Source of the DNA: Erinaceus europaeus
Lineage: Eukaryota; Chordata; Mammalia; Eulipotyphla; Erinaceidae
DNA length: 64,000 nt
Reading direction: 5' to 3'
Assembly: GCF_950295315.1 (NCBI RefSeq)
Contig: NC_080162.1
Coordinates: forward strand, 71,306,697-71,370,696
Shown here: piece by piece, positions 48,608-58,917 of the stretch
How the letters are laid out: every line of letters begins with the position of its first letter
Position numbering within the stretch: position 1 is the stretch's first letter
Made by a program: the position numbers and the translations under genes
The notes under the pieces: model-generated
What the model was told of the DNA's origin: nothing
Database searches by the model: none
What the model saw: the letters and a program-made list of their open reading frames with translations, nothing else

Positions 48608-48876
48608 TTAAAAAATATTTATTTTCCCTTGTTGCCCTTTTTATTGTTGTTGTTGTTGTTGTTGATGTCATCATTGTTAGATAGGATAGAGAGAAATGCA
48701 GAGAGGAGGAGAAGACAGAGGGGGGAGAGAAAGAGAGACACCTGCAGACCTGCTTCACCGCCTGTGAAGTGACTCCCCTGCAGGTGGGGAGCCAGGGGCT
48801 CCAACCGGGATCCTTAATCTGATCCTTGTGCTTTGTGCCACGTGCACTTAACCCACTGCACTACCACCCGACTCCC
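48608..48876 (-). mobile_element. S1 SINE with 12-base TSD
   Basis: Inverted. aaatattacttt at 48596-48607 and 48877-48888. Confidence 0.93.
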
Positions 48877-48899
48877 AAATATTACTTTGTTTTTTAAAG

Positions 48900-49030
48900 T
48901 AAATTTATTTTAAATAGAAACAGAAGCAGAGAGAGAGAGAGACAGAGAGAGAGAGAGAAAGACAAACTAATCACAACATTGAAGCTTCCTTCGATGCACT
49001 TAGGGGCCAGTCTTGAGCCTGAACCTGGGT
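48900..49030 (-). mobile_element. S7-like SINE, diverged
   Basis: Inverted, with a (GA)n-rich body then acattgaagcttccttcgat. Confidence 0.55.
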
Positions 49031-49069
49031 CAAGAACTTTTTTAAAAAACAGTGTTCTTTTTTAAAGTT

Positions 49070-49422
49070 TTTTTTTTCCTCCAGGGTTATCATTGGGACT
49101 CAGTGCCTGCACTATGAATCCACTGCCCCCAGTGGCTATTTTTCCCCTTTTGTTGCCTTTGTTGTTTATCGTTGTTATAATAATAACAATGCTGTTTTTG
49201 CTGTTGTCCTTGTTGGATAGGACAAAGAGAAATCAAGAGAGGAGGGGAAGAGAGAGAAGGAGAGAGAAAGATAGACACCTGCAGACCTGCTTCACTGCTT
49301 GTGAAGCGACCCCCCCCCCCCCCCCGGCAGGTGGGGAGCCCAGGGCTGGAACCAGGATCCTTGTGTGGGCCCTTGCGCTTTGCACCATGTGCGCTTAACC
49401 CACTGTGCTACCGCCCAGCCCC
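49070..49422 (-). mobile_element. S1L SINE with C16 run
   Basis: Inverted and full length; a run of 16 C at 49310-49325 replaces the usual cccct. Confidence 0.92.
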
Positions 49423-49447
49423 CTCTTTTTTAAGATTTTATCTTTTC

Positions 49448-49739
49448 TTTTTTTTAAAAAATATTTATTTATTCCCTTTTGTTGCCCTTGTTGCTTCTTT
49501 ATTGTTATAGTTATTGTTGTTGTTCTTGATGTCGTCGTTGTTGGATAGGACAGAGAGAAATGGAAAGAGGAGGGGAAGACAGAGATGAGGAGAGAAAGAC
49601 AGACACCTGCAGACCTGCTTCACTGCCTATGAAGCAAACCCCCTGCAGGAGGGGAGCTGGGGGCTCAAACCAGGTTTCTTACACTGGTCCTTGCGCTTGG
49701 TACCACATGCACTTAACCCGCTGCGCTACCGCCTGGCCC
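49448..49739 (-). mobile_element. S1 SINE inserted in an S2 tail
   Basis: Inverted. attttatcttttct occurs on both sides (ends 49447 and 49767). Confidence 0.9.
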
Positions 49740-49749
49740 CCTCTTTTTA

Positions 49750-49947
49750 AAAAATTTTATCTTTTCTATTTATTTGATAGGAACAGAGAGAAATTGAGAG
49801 GGGAGAGAGAGATAGGGAAAGAGACAGAGAGACAACTGCAGCCCTATTTCACCACTTATGCTTTCCCTCTGCATGTGGGGATCAGGGGCTTGAACCCAGG
49901 TTCTTGTTAACGTATGTGCTCAACCAAGTGCGTTGTCAACTGCCCCC
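49750..49947 (-). mobile_element. S2 SINE
   Basis: Inverted; body missing a few bases around cacttatgctttccc. Confidence 0.82.
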
Positions 49948-49956
49948 TCCTATTTT

Positions 49957-50310
49957 TTTTTTTTCCTCCAGGGTTATTGCTGGGCTCGGTGCCTGCACCA
50001 TGAATCCACCGCTCCTGGAGGCCATTTCCCCCCCCCTTTTTTTTTTGTTGCCCTAGTTGTTGCAGCCTTGTTGCAGTTATTATTGCCATTGTTGACGTTG
50101 CTTTGCTGTTGGATAGGACAGAGAGAAATGGAGAGAGGAGGGGAAGACAGAGAGATGGGAGAGAAAGATAGACACCTGCAGACCTGCTTCACCGCCCGTG
50201 AAGCGACTCCCCTGCAGGTGGGGAGCCGGGGGCTCGAACCGGGATCCTTAAGCCGGTTCCTGCGCTTTGCGCCACGTGCGCTTAACCCACTACGCCACCG
50301 CCCGACTCCC
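49957..50310 (-). mobile_element. S1L SINE, young, with 16-base TSD
   Basis: Inverted and full length with most CpGs intact. tgccccctcctatttt occurs at 49941-49956 and 50311-50326 without mismatch. Confidence 0.95.
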
Positions 50311-50361
50311 TGCCCCCTCCTATTTTAATGAGGTAGTGTAGAGTCATTTCCTCATCCAGAT

Positions 50362-50565
50362 TCTTTTTTATCACCAGGATTGTCATTGGGGTTTGGTGCC
50401 TGCACTGTGAATCCACCACTCTTGGTGGCCACTTTTCCCTTCTCTTACTCCTTCCTTTTGACAGAGAGAGATTGAGAGGAGGGAGAGAGAAATAGGGAGA
50501 GAGACACTTACAACACAGCCTCACCACTCCTGAAGCTTCTCGCTACAGCTGGGGACTGGGACAGG
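50362..50565 (-). mobile_element. S1L-like SINE, older, interrupted
   Basis: Inverted extension and body to ctggggactggg; a head-like piece (gtgtgcttaaccaggtg) reappears at about 51173-51215. Some 600 bases lie between, including the solo LTR. Confidence 0.65.
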
Positions 50566-50798
50566 GGTATCAGGGTGTGGAGGGCGGCAGTAAAAAGGGG
50601 CCATGGCAGAGGAGGGTATTAAAGTCTTCAAAGAAAAGGAAGAGACAGGTGTGGGTGAGGAGGCTGCTACCACGTGGTCCCCTACATATTTACTCTTTTT
50701 GCCTGACCCTCTTGCCCCCAGAGGACCCTGCTTCCGTCACCATATCTTCTACCAGCTGTTCCTCCAACACAGCCAGTACCCTCCTGCCTCTAGGCCTT

Positions 50799-51124
50799 TG
50801 TCGTTAAAGTTCGAGGCTCTAGCAGGCCGGGCTAGCTTTGCGGCGGCAGACAGAGAGGACCAGAGACACACGGCTGGGCTGGGAAGCTTTATTCACGAGC
50901 GGGCAAACGTGCTCTCCTGTCTTTCTGCTCTGGCGGCAGAGAGAGACCCTTAAACTAATCACCACACAGATCTGTCCTGCATCCCCTCACGCGGCCGCCC
51001 CAAGAACTCTGGCACTACTTAGCATCGGGGCAGGGAGAAAAAGAGGCGCGAAACTAGCAAAGGCCAAAACAGTTTCTCCCAGAGGTGGGGAGAAGGAGAC
51101 CAAACCAATATGAAACATACAACA
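50799..51124 (-). mobile_element. Solo LTR, about 326 bases
   Basis: It begins TGTCGTTAAAG and ends ATACAACA. The flanks are GGCCTT and AGCCTT, a near-perfect 6-base TSD. On the minus strand AATAAAG (complement of 50888-50893) is a likely polyadenylation signal and GTTTAAGG a possible TATA box upstream of it. CpGs are well kept, suggesting modest age. No coding part remains. Confidence 0.7.
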
Positions 51125-51244
51125 AGCCTTGCTGGGCTGGATGTCACAAGCTGCATCTGAAACTCTTCCCTGAACTCAGGTTTTAGAGCATGGCAGTGTG
51201 TGTGCTTAACCAGGTGTTCTTAAACATCACAGTGGATGCCTTTA

Positions 51245-51361
51245 ATTTTTTTTTTTTTTTTAGATTTTATTGGAGAAGAATCAGTACATGCAATGCTGGG
51301 GATTGAACTCAGGGCCTCATGGTTGTGAATTCAATATTTTATCCATCATGCCACCTAGTAG
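51245..51361 (-). mobile_element. S4-like SINE
   Basis: Inverted: tcagtacatgcaatgctggg to tttatccatcatgccacc. Confidence 0.65.
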
Positions 51362-51364
51362 GAA

Positions 51365-51367
<3 letters not shown>

Positions 51368-51402
<35 letters not shown>
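51368..51402. repeat. (CT)n microsatellite followed by T20
   Basis: 35 bases of CT, then a T run to 51422 that forms the tail of the next S3. Confidence 0.96.
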
Positions 51403-51422
<20 letters not shown>

Positions 51423-51423
<1 letters not shown>

Positions 51424-51535
51424 TGCCAGAGCACTGCTCTGCTCTGGCTTATGGCTGTGCAGGGGACTGAACTTGGAGACCTCAAAGTCTAAGGCAAGTG
51501 TTTTGCATAAACACTTTACTATCTCCCCATTCCAA
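51423..51535 (-). mobile_element. S3 SINE
   Basis: Inverted: cagagcactgctctgctctg to tttactatctccccattcc. Confidence 0.82.
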
Positions 51536-51757
51536 TTTTTTTGTGCTGTGTGGGGGCCTTGTGAATGCTTGAACCCACAGTTCATGAATTACCTTTTTCA
51601 TTCTTTCTCTTTTCAAACACAGAGAGAGGCACCACAACATCAGAGCCTGCCACTTGCCAAGGGGCTTTTTCTGGCCCCTCCATCCAGATTCTAAAAGAAA
51701 CCTAGTGGCTTTAGGGGAAAACTGAGTTGAAAATCCTGCGAAAAACCATTACGTGTC

Positions 51758-52029
51758 AGGAGTCAGGTGGTAGTGCAGCGGGTTAAATGCAGGTGCCACA
51801 AAGCGCAAGGACCAGCGTAAGGATCCTGGTTCGAGACCCTGGCTCCCTACCTGCAGGGGAGTCACTTTACAAGCAGTGAAGCAGATCTGCAGGTGTCCTT
51901 CTCTTTCCCTCTGTCTTCCCCTCCTCTCTCCATTTCTCTCTGTCCTATCCAACATCATGACATCAATAACAATGATAACTGCAACAATAAAACAAGGGCA
52001 ACAAAAGGGAAAAAATAAATATTAAAAAA
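51758..52029 (+). mobile_element. S1 SINE with TSD
   Basis: Forward. attacgtgtc and attatgtgtc flank it (51748-51757, 52030-52039). Confidence 0.9.
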
Positions 52030-52115
52030 ATTATGTGTCTTATGGAAGCCTCCCTGAGTGCCTTTGCACTCACAGTCCTGAATCTGAGACTCCAATGGAA
52101 TGAAAGAGAACGTGT

Positions 52116-52427
52116 GGGAGTCCGGCGGTGGCCAAGAAGGTTCAGTGCACATGGCACAAAGGGCAAGGACCAAGGACCGGCGTAAGGATCCCGGTTGGAG
52201 CCCCTGGCTCCCCACCTGCAGGGGAGTCGCTTCACAGGCGGTGAAGCAGGTCTGCGGGTGTCTATCTTTCTCTCTCCCTTTCTGTCTTCCCCTCCTCTCT
52301 CCATTTCTCTCTGTCCTATCCAGCAACAATGACATCAATAACCACAACAATGTTAAACAAGGGCAGCAAAAGGGAAAATAAATAAATAAATATTAAAAAG
52401 AAAAAGAAAGGAAGAAAGAAAGAAAGA
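52116..52427 (+). mobile_element. S1 SINE with AAAG tail
   Basis: Forward; the A box is altered (ggtggccaagaaggttcag) and aaggacc is duplicated. The tail grew into (GAAA)n. Confidence 0.9.
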
Positions 52428-52849
52428 GTGTCTGAAGAGCCACTGGGGCAAGACCTTGGTCACAGGGAAGGTCGGTGGGAGGACTGAAGGAAAGCAGGGG
52501 CACCAGGGGACCAGAAGCCACAAGGACAGAGTGCAGGAGGCGACAGAGGGGAAGGGGGCAGTGTTGGCAAGTGGAGGGGCGGGGTGGTAAGAACCGGGGG
52601 TTGCCCCTCCAAGCCAAGGTGGCTTCATGCAATAGGTGAGTTGTGCCACCTCCTTGATTGCAAGTGACGGCAGGGGGCATACCCAGATGATTAAGGTTAG
52701 GAGCAAAATGAGTGGCTTTTCACCACCCCCTCATCCTGCCTTGCTCCATTAGGGAGTCAGTTTGTCTGTTAAACTTTCCCTCAGCCTCCCACTGTACCCC
52801 AAACCCGCTGATGTTGGAAGTCTGTGCCCAGGGCAGGGGCTTTCGCTAC
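52428..52849. other. Stretch upstream of the SLC4A11 CpG region
   Basis: G-rich unique-looking sequence; no feature recognised. Confidence 0.55.
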
Positions 52850-53235
52850 AATTCCAGGGCGGAAGGGAAGGTGTGCTCATCAGATGGCCGTGTCTTTTCT
52901 CGCGGGCTGCCCACCCCCAGGAGGGAATACTGTCCGGAGTCCGTCCTCATCCCCGGCAGTGTACAGCCCCTGACTTTACTCCTAAAACGCCTTATCTCGT
53001 TTGGAGAGGAAACGCCGCGGTTTCGGCGGCTCTCCAGCTTCACGCTCCTCCAAAGTGCCTGGAGCGCAGAGCGCTGGGGGCTCAGGGCGACCCCCCAGCA
53101 GAGGCGAGTTCAGCGGGTGCGGGGAGGGGGCGGTGCGCGGTGGCCGTGGACTGTCTCAACTGGAGGCGGGGAGACAAGTCATTGCTGGAATTCAGGCAGA
53201 GCACGGAGGCTTAGCAGGGTTAAGACTTTGGACGG

Positions 53236-53366
53236 GGGTGGGGGTATAGCATAATGGTTATGCAAAGAGACTTTCATGCCTGAGCCTCTCAAGTCCCAGA
53301 TTCAGTTCCCCACACCACCATAAGGCAGAGCTGGACGGGGAAATAAATAAAATATATATTTTTAAA
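53236..53366 (+). mobile_element. S3 SINE in the SLC4A11 promoter region, 14-base TSD
   Basis: Forward: tatagcataatggttatgc. aagactttggacgg is repeated exactly at 53222-53235 and 53367-53380. Confidence 0.93.
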
Positions 53367-53380
53367 AAGACTTTGGACGG

Positions 53381-53481
53381 CCAAGCAGCTGAATTGGATG
53401 GTGTTCCTGCTCTGCCAAGTGCACGACCCGGGTTCGACCCTGCTGCCCCCCGCCGCGCTAGAGGAAACTTCTGTGCTGCGG

Positions 53482-53528
<47 letters not shown>

Positions 53529-53565
53529 ACCTAAAAAACGTCAGTCGGGGTGGTGAATTCCAGGT
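53381..53565 (+). mobile_element. S7 SINE with kept CpGs and (CT)n
   Basis: Forward: gcacgacccgggttcgaccc, then (CT)n at 53484-53527. CpGs survive, as expected inside an unmethylated island. Confidence 0.7.
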
Positions 53566-53954
53566 GACGACAGAAAAAAAGTATGAGGAGGACTTTGGAA
53601 GGGGAGAAGAGTTCCCGTGTCAGTCCGGGGCCCAGCACCCCCCTCCCCTGCGCCTTTGCCCGTCTAGCCCCAGAAAGCGGGGCGCTGGGGATGGGAGGAA
53701 GCGAGCCAAGAGCCAGGACCCTGGTTCGAGAGACGATGAAGAAGGGACGCGAGCAGGGCCGAGGCCGCCGGGACGGGAGGGTTGAGGGCTGCGCGGCTCA
53801 GGGCGTAGCCGGGGACGGGCGCCGCCCGTCTAGTGAGTCCGGGCGCGCTTCCTGGAGGAGGAGTCCTGCGTTTGCCGCCTGAGCAGCCGAGCTGAATGGG
53901 GGGCGGGACGGTCGACGGGCTGGGCACAGCGGAGGCCCCCTGCGGAGGGGAGGG

Positions 53955-53978
53955 ATTGGGCGGGCGGCGCATTTAAAG
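53955..53978 (+). promoter_or_regulatory. SLC4A11: Putative SLC4A11 core promoter elements
   Basis: An inverted CCAAT box (ATTGG, 53955-53959) is followed by a GC box (gggcgggcgg) and a TATA-like catttaaag at 53970-53978. A start of transcription about 25-30 bases downstream, near 54000, would fit. This rests on motifs alone. Confidence 0.5.
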
Positions 53979-53999
53979 CCGACGCCGCGGCAAGCCTCC

Positions 54000-54208
54000 T
54001 CCGCCCCGCAGCAGAGGCTCAACTCCGCGGCTCCTCCGGGTTCTCCGGGTCCTCCAGGTCCTCCGGTTCTGCCCCTGAACCTGCGCGGCCCCGCCCCTGC
54101 CGAGCGCGGCCCCGCCTGGGCGGCGCGCAGACCCGCGGAGCGCAGGAGCCACCGGGGCCAGTAGCTGCGATTCCCCGGGCGGCCCGTCGGGGTGGCGGCG
54201 GCACGCAG
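54000..54208 (+). other. SLC4A11: SLC4A11 non-coding first exon (5' UTR)
   Basis: GC-rich sequence without any ATG, ending at the strong donor cacgcag|gtgagt (54209-54210). It contains four tandem 9-base units of the type gtcctccgg (54031-54066). Splicing to the exon at 55881 would place the first AUG at 55895. The exon start is inferred from the TATA-like motif; the human gene has several alternative 5' exons, so others may exist here. Confidence 0.6.
54031..54066 (+). repeat. Four 9-base tandem units in SLC4A11 5' UTR
   Basis: Units ctcctccgg, gttctccgg, gtcctccag, gtcctccgg in direct array. Confidence 0.85.
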
Positions 54209-55880
54209 GTGAGTGCGGGGCGGCAGGGGCGCCTCCTCTGCGGCAGGGCCTCCCGCGCCGAGGCGGCATTAGGACCCTGGCGCGGAGCGGGGGTGTGTCG
54301 CCGCAGCGTCCCGGGAGCCTGGTTTGGGGTCCCCTGGAGCTCGGGGTGCGGAGTTGGGGGCGCGCGCCTGTGTTCCGCCATCGCGGGGTCAGGTGCGGGG
54401 CCACGGCCACAGCTGCCCAGCCGCCTCCAGCCTCGCAGGGTCGGGGAAGAGCCCACGGGCGGGCGGGAAAACTATCCGAATTCTGAAGTTTGGGGACTGG
54501 GCGGGCGGGCGGGATTCAGATGGAGGCAAAGGGGGCGGGGGAGGCCCAGGAACTGCACCGGGGGCTCTGCGCCTTTGCTTTGTAATTGTTTTTGACGCTG
54601 GGGCTGCTCGGCTTCGCACTGGTTTCACATGGGCGGGGTGGGGGTCGGGAGGCCCCGGAGTGCCAGGGCTCCCCCTGTTTGCCCTCCCCTGTGGCGTGCC
54701 AGGAGCTCGAACTTGGCTCACGCACAGCAACGCAGACGGCCTCCGGGTAAGCTATCTCGCCGGGCCCCACGCAATGCTTTTACGACTTAGAGCTCTGCCA
54801 TCGTCTTCTGGAAATTCTGAAGTTTGGGGACCGACCGAGGTGACCGGAGGCGGGATGGGGAGCTCGCGGTGGGCGGGGCGCAGCTGCAGCGAGTCCCGGG
54901 CACCCCCAGAGCCAGCTCCAGGGAGCCGCGGGTGGCTCCATCTCTCCCGATGCCTCGGGGTTCCGGCGCTGCGGGGTCTCGGAGCTGCAGCCCCCCGAAC
55001 CCCGGTGTGAGTGGGGCGGGTGCCAGCCACTCCCTTTCAGGCTCCCCTAGTCCTCACTCTCCGCCCCTGCCCTGGCCTCACTGCTCCAGTGCCAGCCTCA
55101 CTGCTCCAGCCCCACGTTCTTTGGAAGCAACCTGGACTCCCACGCCTCCTCTTCCCTCCATCCGCATCATGCACCCCAGCCCTCCCAGCCCGGATCCCAC
55201 AGCTCCTGCAGCTCGCTTCCTCGACAGCGAGGCGCAAACAGCCGAGCTCGGGCGGCGCGGGGAGCGCACAGCGCCCCCTCCTCCCCTGGTGACCAGTGGC
55301 CAGGCTCCGGGTCCGGGGCTGGGTGGGCCGGGAGGCGGCGGTTGCCTGGCCTGACCCTGGGCACGTGAGGCTGGGGCGACTGCACGTGTGTTGATTGAGT
55401 CTGGATTACCCCCTTGACTCATCTGTGGAAAAGGGGGGACACATATTGGAGAAAAGACCTGGCATCTGGGCTTGGCAGCGAGGCCAGGAGAGCCCGGGCC
55501 AGCAGAGCACCGTGCAGCCTTTACCGCAGGCTGTGGAGCGGGACTGGTCTCCCCAAAACAGCCCTGGTGAGAACTTGTGTGAGGACTCCGAGGTTTATTA
55601 GGGTATTGTCAGTAACTCCTGAAGAATATTTCACTTCCCCACCTGGCGAGACCCTAGCAGATGGGCTGAAAAGCAACAGGCTACTCCTAACTCATCCAGG
55701 GGCCCCTCACAGTATTGCTCCCCTGTTGCTTTGTCTCCCCACCTAAGCCGGTCTGTGATACAGGTGTGAGCAATGGGAAGGGCTGGGAGTCGGTATGGGG
55801 TGCACAGCAGGTGGGCAGGCACCTGAGACCATCTGGAGTTGGTTGGTGGAGCTGGTCACAGGTCTTCCCTTCCCTTGCAG
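54209..55880 (+). other. SLC4A11 first intron
   Basis: The first 1.1 kb is CpG-rich and contains an S6 fragment at 54687-54770 that has kept CpGs. An E-box CACGTG sits at 55362-55367. The rest, 55400-55880, has no named feature. No alternative coding first exon could be recognised. Confidence 0.65.
54687..54770 (-). mobile_element. S6 SINE fragment in CpG island
   Basis: Inverted: ggcgtgccaggagctcgaac to gtaagctatctcgccgggc, matching the head of the copy at 60900-61092. Confidence 0.55.
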
Positions 55881-55928
55881 GAAACCGTGGTGACATGTCA
55901 CAGGCTGGATTCTATGAGGAAACAGGAG
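55881..55928 (+). CDS. SLC4A11: SLC4A11 first coding exon (start codon at 55895)
   Basis: SLC4A11 is an SLC4-family transporter of the basolateral plasma membrane, studied as an NH3/H+ and H+(OH-) pathway in corneal endothelium; human mutations cause corneal dystrophies. This exon has acceptor cccttgcag and donor gtgagc. The ATG at 55895-55897 starts MSQAGFYEETG, matching the short human N-terminal form that begins MSQNG. The frame stays open to the acceptor, so longer isoforms using an upstream exon are possible. The start context (G at -3) is acceptable. The exon body includes 14 bases of 5' UTR. Confidence 0.88.
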
Positions 55929-56720
55929 GTGAGCGTTTCAGGTGGGAGTAGGTGGGTCTCAAATCTCTGGGAGTACCTGAACTATCCAGCTGAGTACCTT
56001 GGCATTGCCCCTCCCCCCCATCCTCTGCTGGTGCTGGGATGCTTCTGGCTTCTGTTCTCCAAGAGGTGTTTGGGGAGGGGGGTGCCATGTGATGTGGGTC
56101 TCTGCTTCCTCTCCCAGGCTATGTGGAGGATGCATCTGATAGCCTCCTGTACTTCACATTTACTCATCCCACTCAGATAAGTAGGTCAGATGAGTTGGTC
56201 AAGTGTTATGTATCAGAGCCCTCAGCTCCCACCCATCCCTGTGAAGGAGAGATTGTCCTCACCCTCTAAAGACATGTCAGTGCTCCTGTTGCACTGGCTA
56301 GCTGTTTTCATTTCTGTGGCTCTGGGCTGGTTCTGGGCTGTTTGTTCTATGCACAGACCTGATAGCTGGTCTCACCATAACAGAGTGGTCAGTGGGGTGG
56401 TTCATGGACAGAGTGGTGATATGTTCTTACCCAACATGCCCAGGGCATGGTGAGCCAGAATGCTGGTGGGCAGGGTAAGGATGTACAGGGGCATCGTAGG
56501 AGCCTTGAGTGACCTGCACATCTAGATGCTCAGTGGAGCCCAAGGTGTGGAATGGGAGCAGCTCTGGGAAGTAGTGGGCGTGAGTGAGAGCAGGTTGAGA
56601 CCAGAGGCCCAGGTAGTCTAGGCAAAGCAGGGCTGAGATTGGGGAGGAAGGAGTGATCCTTTGTGGACATGAGTTCTCTGACAAAAGTGAGGACATCTTT
56701 AACTTAATAACATTTCATGA

Positions 56721-57000
56721 AGGGAGTCGGGCGGTAGCGCAGCGGGTTAGGCGCAGGTGGCACCAAGCGCAAGGATGGGGATTAGGATCCTGGTTCGAGC
56801 CCCCGGCTCCCCACCTGCAGGGGGGTCGCTTCACAGGCAGTGAAGCAGGTCTGCAGGTGTCCATGTTTCTCTCCCCCTCTCTGTCTTCCTCATCTCTCTA
56901 CATTTCTCTCTGTTCTATCCAACAATGATGACAACAATAATAACTACAACATAAAACAACAAGGGCAACAAAAGGGAATAAATAAATAAATATTTTTTTA
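56721..57000 (+). mobile_element. S1 SINE
   Basis: Forward, full length: gtagcgcagcgggttaggc to a long ataaataaat tail. Confidence 0.93.
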
Positions 57001-57944
57001 AAAAATAACACTTATTGTGGTGAGGGTGGGGGGTGCTAGCACCTCCACTAGAGAAAAGGCCCAGTGAGCACAGGACACAGGGTGGCGGGGGAGCAGCCCT
57101 GGGATGTTCAGCGGAAGCTGGCAGGCAGGAGTGGAAATGAGTCAGGGTGAGTCACTGCCTGACAGGTGGGGGCATGCTGCTGACCCTTCTCTGTCTGCAC
57201 AGGTGTTCGGTGGGCCTTGTGTGTCTGGACCCCCTTTTCTGGGTGCCCTCTTAAGAGGTGGGCTGTCAGGGATCCACAGAGCAGTCAGGAAGAGGTATTG
57301 ACTGAACCAAAAGAAAGATAGCTCTAGAATGACTTCCCAAAAGGGGATTCTTTTGAGGTCTTGAAGGCCTTTCAAGGAGGATGCTGGCTGATTGGCAAGA
57401 GGAGTGAGAAATGGAGGTGGCAATTGAGACCAGGAACAGGGTCAGCAGCACTGGTTCAGACTGTTCTCTCAAGCCTGTATGGGGACCTCTGCATGTTACC
57501 TGGAGGCCTTTCTGTAGGAGTGTGAACTGAACAGGAACTGAGGGGCAGTAAGAGAAAGCAGCAGGTGCTGTGCTCTGGGCCCCAAGACACCCCTGTGACA
57601 CCCCTCACTCACCACAGATAGAGGCCTCCTTCTGGGAGTCCTATCTTCCGCGCTGCCTGGCTTTTTCTCTGGCTTTCCTGCTTCTCAGGCCTGGTCTGAT
57701 GTCATCACCAGATCTTTCAGCCTCCTGCTGTTTCCTCCCCACCACAGCCTTCCCAGGAGCAAGGGACACCCTGAGACTACCAACCAGGGATGGGTTGGGA
57801 CTTTGGTGGCTTTAGAGACCCAAACAGATCTGGGTCCTAGAACCTAGGGTACTTGAGGGGACAGAGTCCAGGCAGTCCTGCTGGCATTATATTGAATAGT
57901 TAGCCCAGAGTTTTGTGGAATGAACATCTTTTAAAAAATTTTTT

Positions 57945-58135
57945 TATTATCTTTATTTATTGGATAGAGACAGCCAGATATTGAGAGGAAGGGGGGAGAG
58001 AGACAGAGAGACCCCTCAGCCCTGCTTCACCACTCATGAAGCTTTCCCCTTGCAGGTGGGGACAGGGGGCTGAACCTGGGTCCTTACACATTGTAACATG
58101 TATGCTCAACTGGGTGCGCCACCACTCGGCCCCCA
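57945..58135 (-). mobile_element. S2 SINE
   Basis: Inverted: acattgtaacatgtatgctc. Confidence 0.88.
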
Positions 58136-58640
58136 GATCTGTCTTTCTATCAGTCTATCTCTCTTTCTCTCTCTCTCTCTCCTTCCTTTGTTAAGTAGGA
58201 GCCTCAGACATGCATGATTTTATTATTTCCAGGGCTGAATTTTTCAGAGAGGGACAGAGATAGAGGGACAAACAGACACAACAGTAGAACTTACCCCAAT
58301 GCTATGGTACCAGGATTTGTGAGCACATATTTCTTAAGCTGAATGTATTATCAGTGACATGAAGGGGTCAAAAGGGTGCAGTCCTTTGTTTTCCATAACT
58401 GAAGAATGTTGGAGAAAATGTTGGGGTGGGAGTTGGGGGCAACTGCTGGCCAGCTCTGTACTCTGAGGTGGGCCAGGCCTGAAGCCTCTTTCTTAGGCTC
58501 TGAGGGGTCTCCCTCACTACTCATGGAGACTGCAAAGTCCAGGGCTCCTCCTCCTTGGTCTTGGAGTCTTTCCCCCTGGTGTATAGCACTGACAGCCTAG
58601 CTCTCTTGGGGGTCTCTCTCGGTGGTGGTTGGGGCTCTAG

Positions 58641-58793
58641 GCTACCTTAAGTGTGACATGGATGATACCTCTGAAACCCGTGAAGAGAGCTTGGGGGATG
58701 AGGTCTTCGACACAGTCAACTCCTCCATTGTGTCTGCTGAGAGCATCCGTTTTTTTGTCAATGTCAACCTCGAGGTGCAGCCCAGCCAGGCAG
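58641..58793 (+). CDS. SLC4A11: SLC4A11 coding exon 2, N-terminal cytosolic domain
   Basis: Acceptor gggctctag, donor gtatgg, 153 bases, residues 12-63 of the in-window protein. It reads [38 protein letters not shown] and [11 protein letters not shown]. The acidic start and the [12 protein letters not shown] core are strongly conserved with human. It belongs to the cytosolic domain ahead of the membrane region. Confidence 0.95.
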
Positions 58794-58917
58794 GTATGGT
58801 GGTGGTAGTAGGGACAGGCTTGGGAGAGGGCAGAGGACTGTGCAGGTATACCCCTATTCCACCGAGAGGGACCTGGAAGGGCAGGCTGGCCTTCTGAGCC
58901 CTCTCACTCTCCTCTAG

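Larger units (their letters stand above)
52850..55400. promoter_or_regulatory. SLC4A11: CpG-rich SLC4A11 promoter region
   Basis: Dense CpG occurs in three blocks: 52850-53220, 53580-54300 and 54300-55380. The first block is separated from the others by an S3 inserted beside an S7. The core promoter is judged to be near 53950-54000. Several long open frames on both strands here are by-products of GC-rich sequence. Confidence 0.8.
55929..58640 (+). other. SLC4A11 intron between coding exons 1 and 2
   Basis: One S1 (56721-57000) and one S2 (57945-58135) are recognised. The stretches 55929-56720, 57001-57944 and 58136-58640 are GC-moderate and unique-looking; open frames there lack splice or codon support and nothing is named. 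Confidence 0.85.

Noticed and set aside
52712..53254. 180-codon open frame on the + strand
   Set aside because: It lies in GC-rich promoter sequence, starts without context, overlaps other long frames on both strands and resembles no family I know.
53973..54456. Two overlapping 145-codon open frames on the minus strand
   Set aside because: They are rich in arginine, proline and glycine as expected from random CpG-island reading, and cross the SLC4A11 5' UTR and donor.
54324..55354. 228- and 176-codon open frames on the + strand
   Set aside because: Low-complexity Gly/Ala/Pro/Ser translation of the CpG island and first intron; no splice or homology support.
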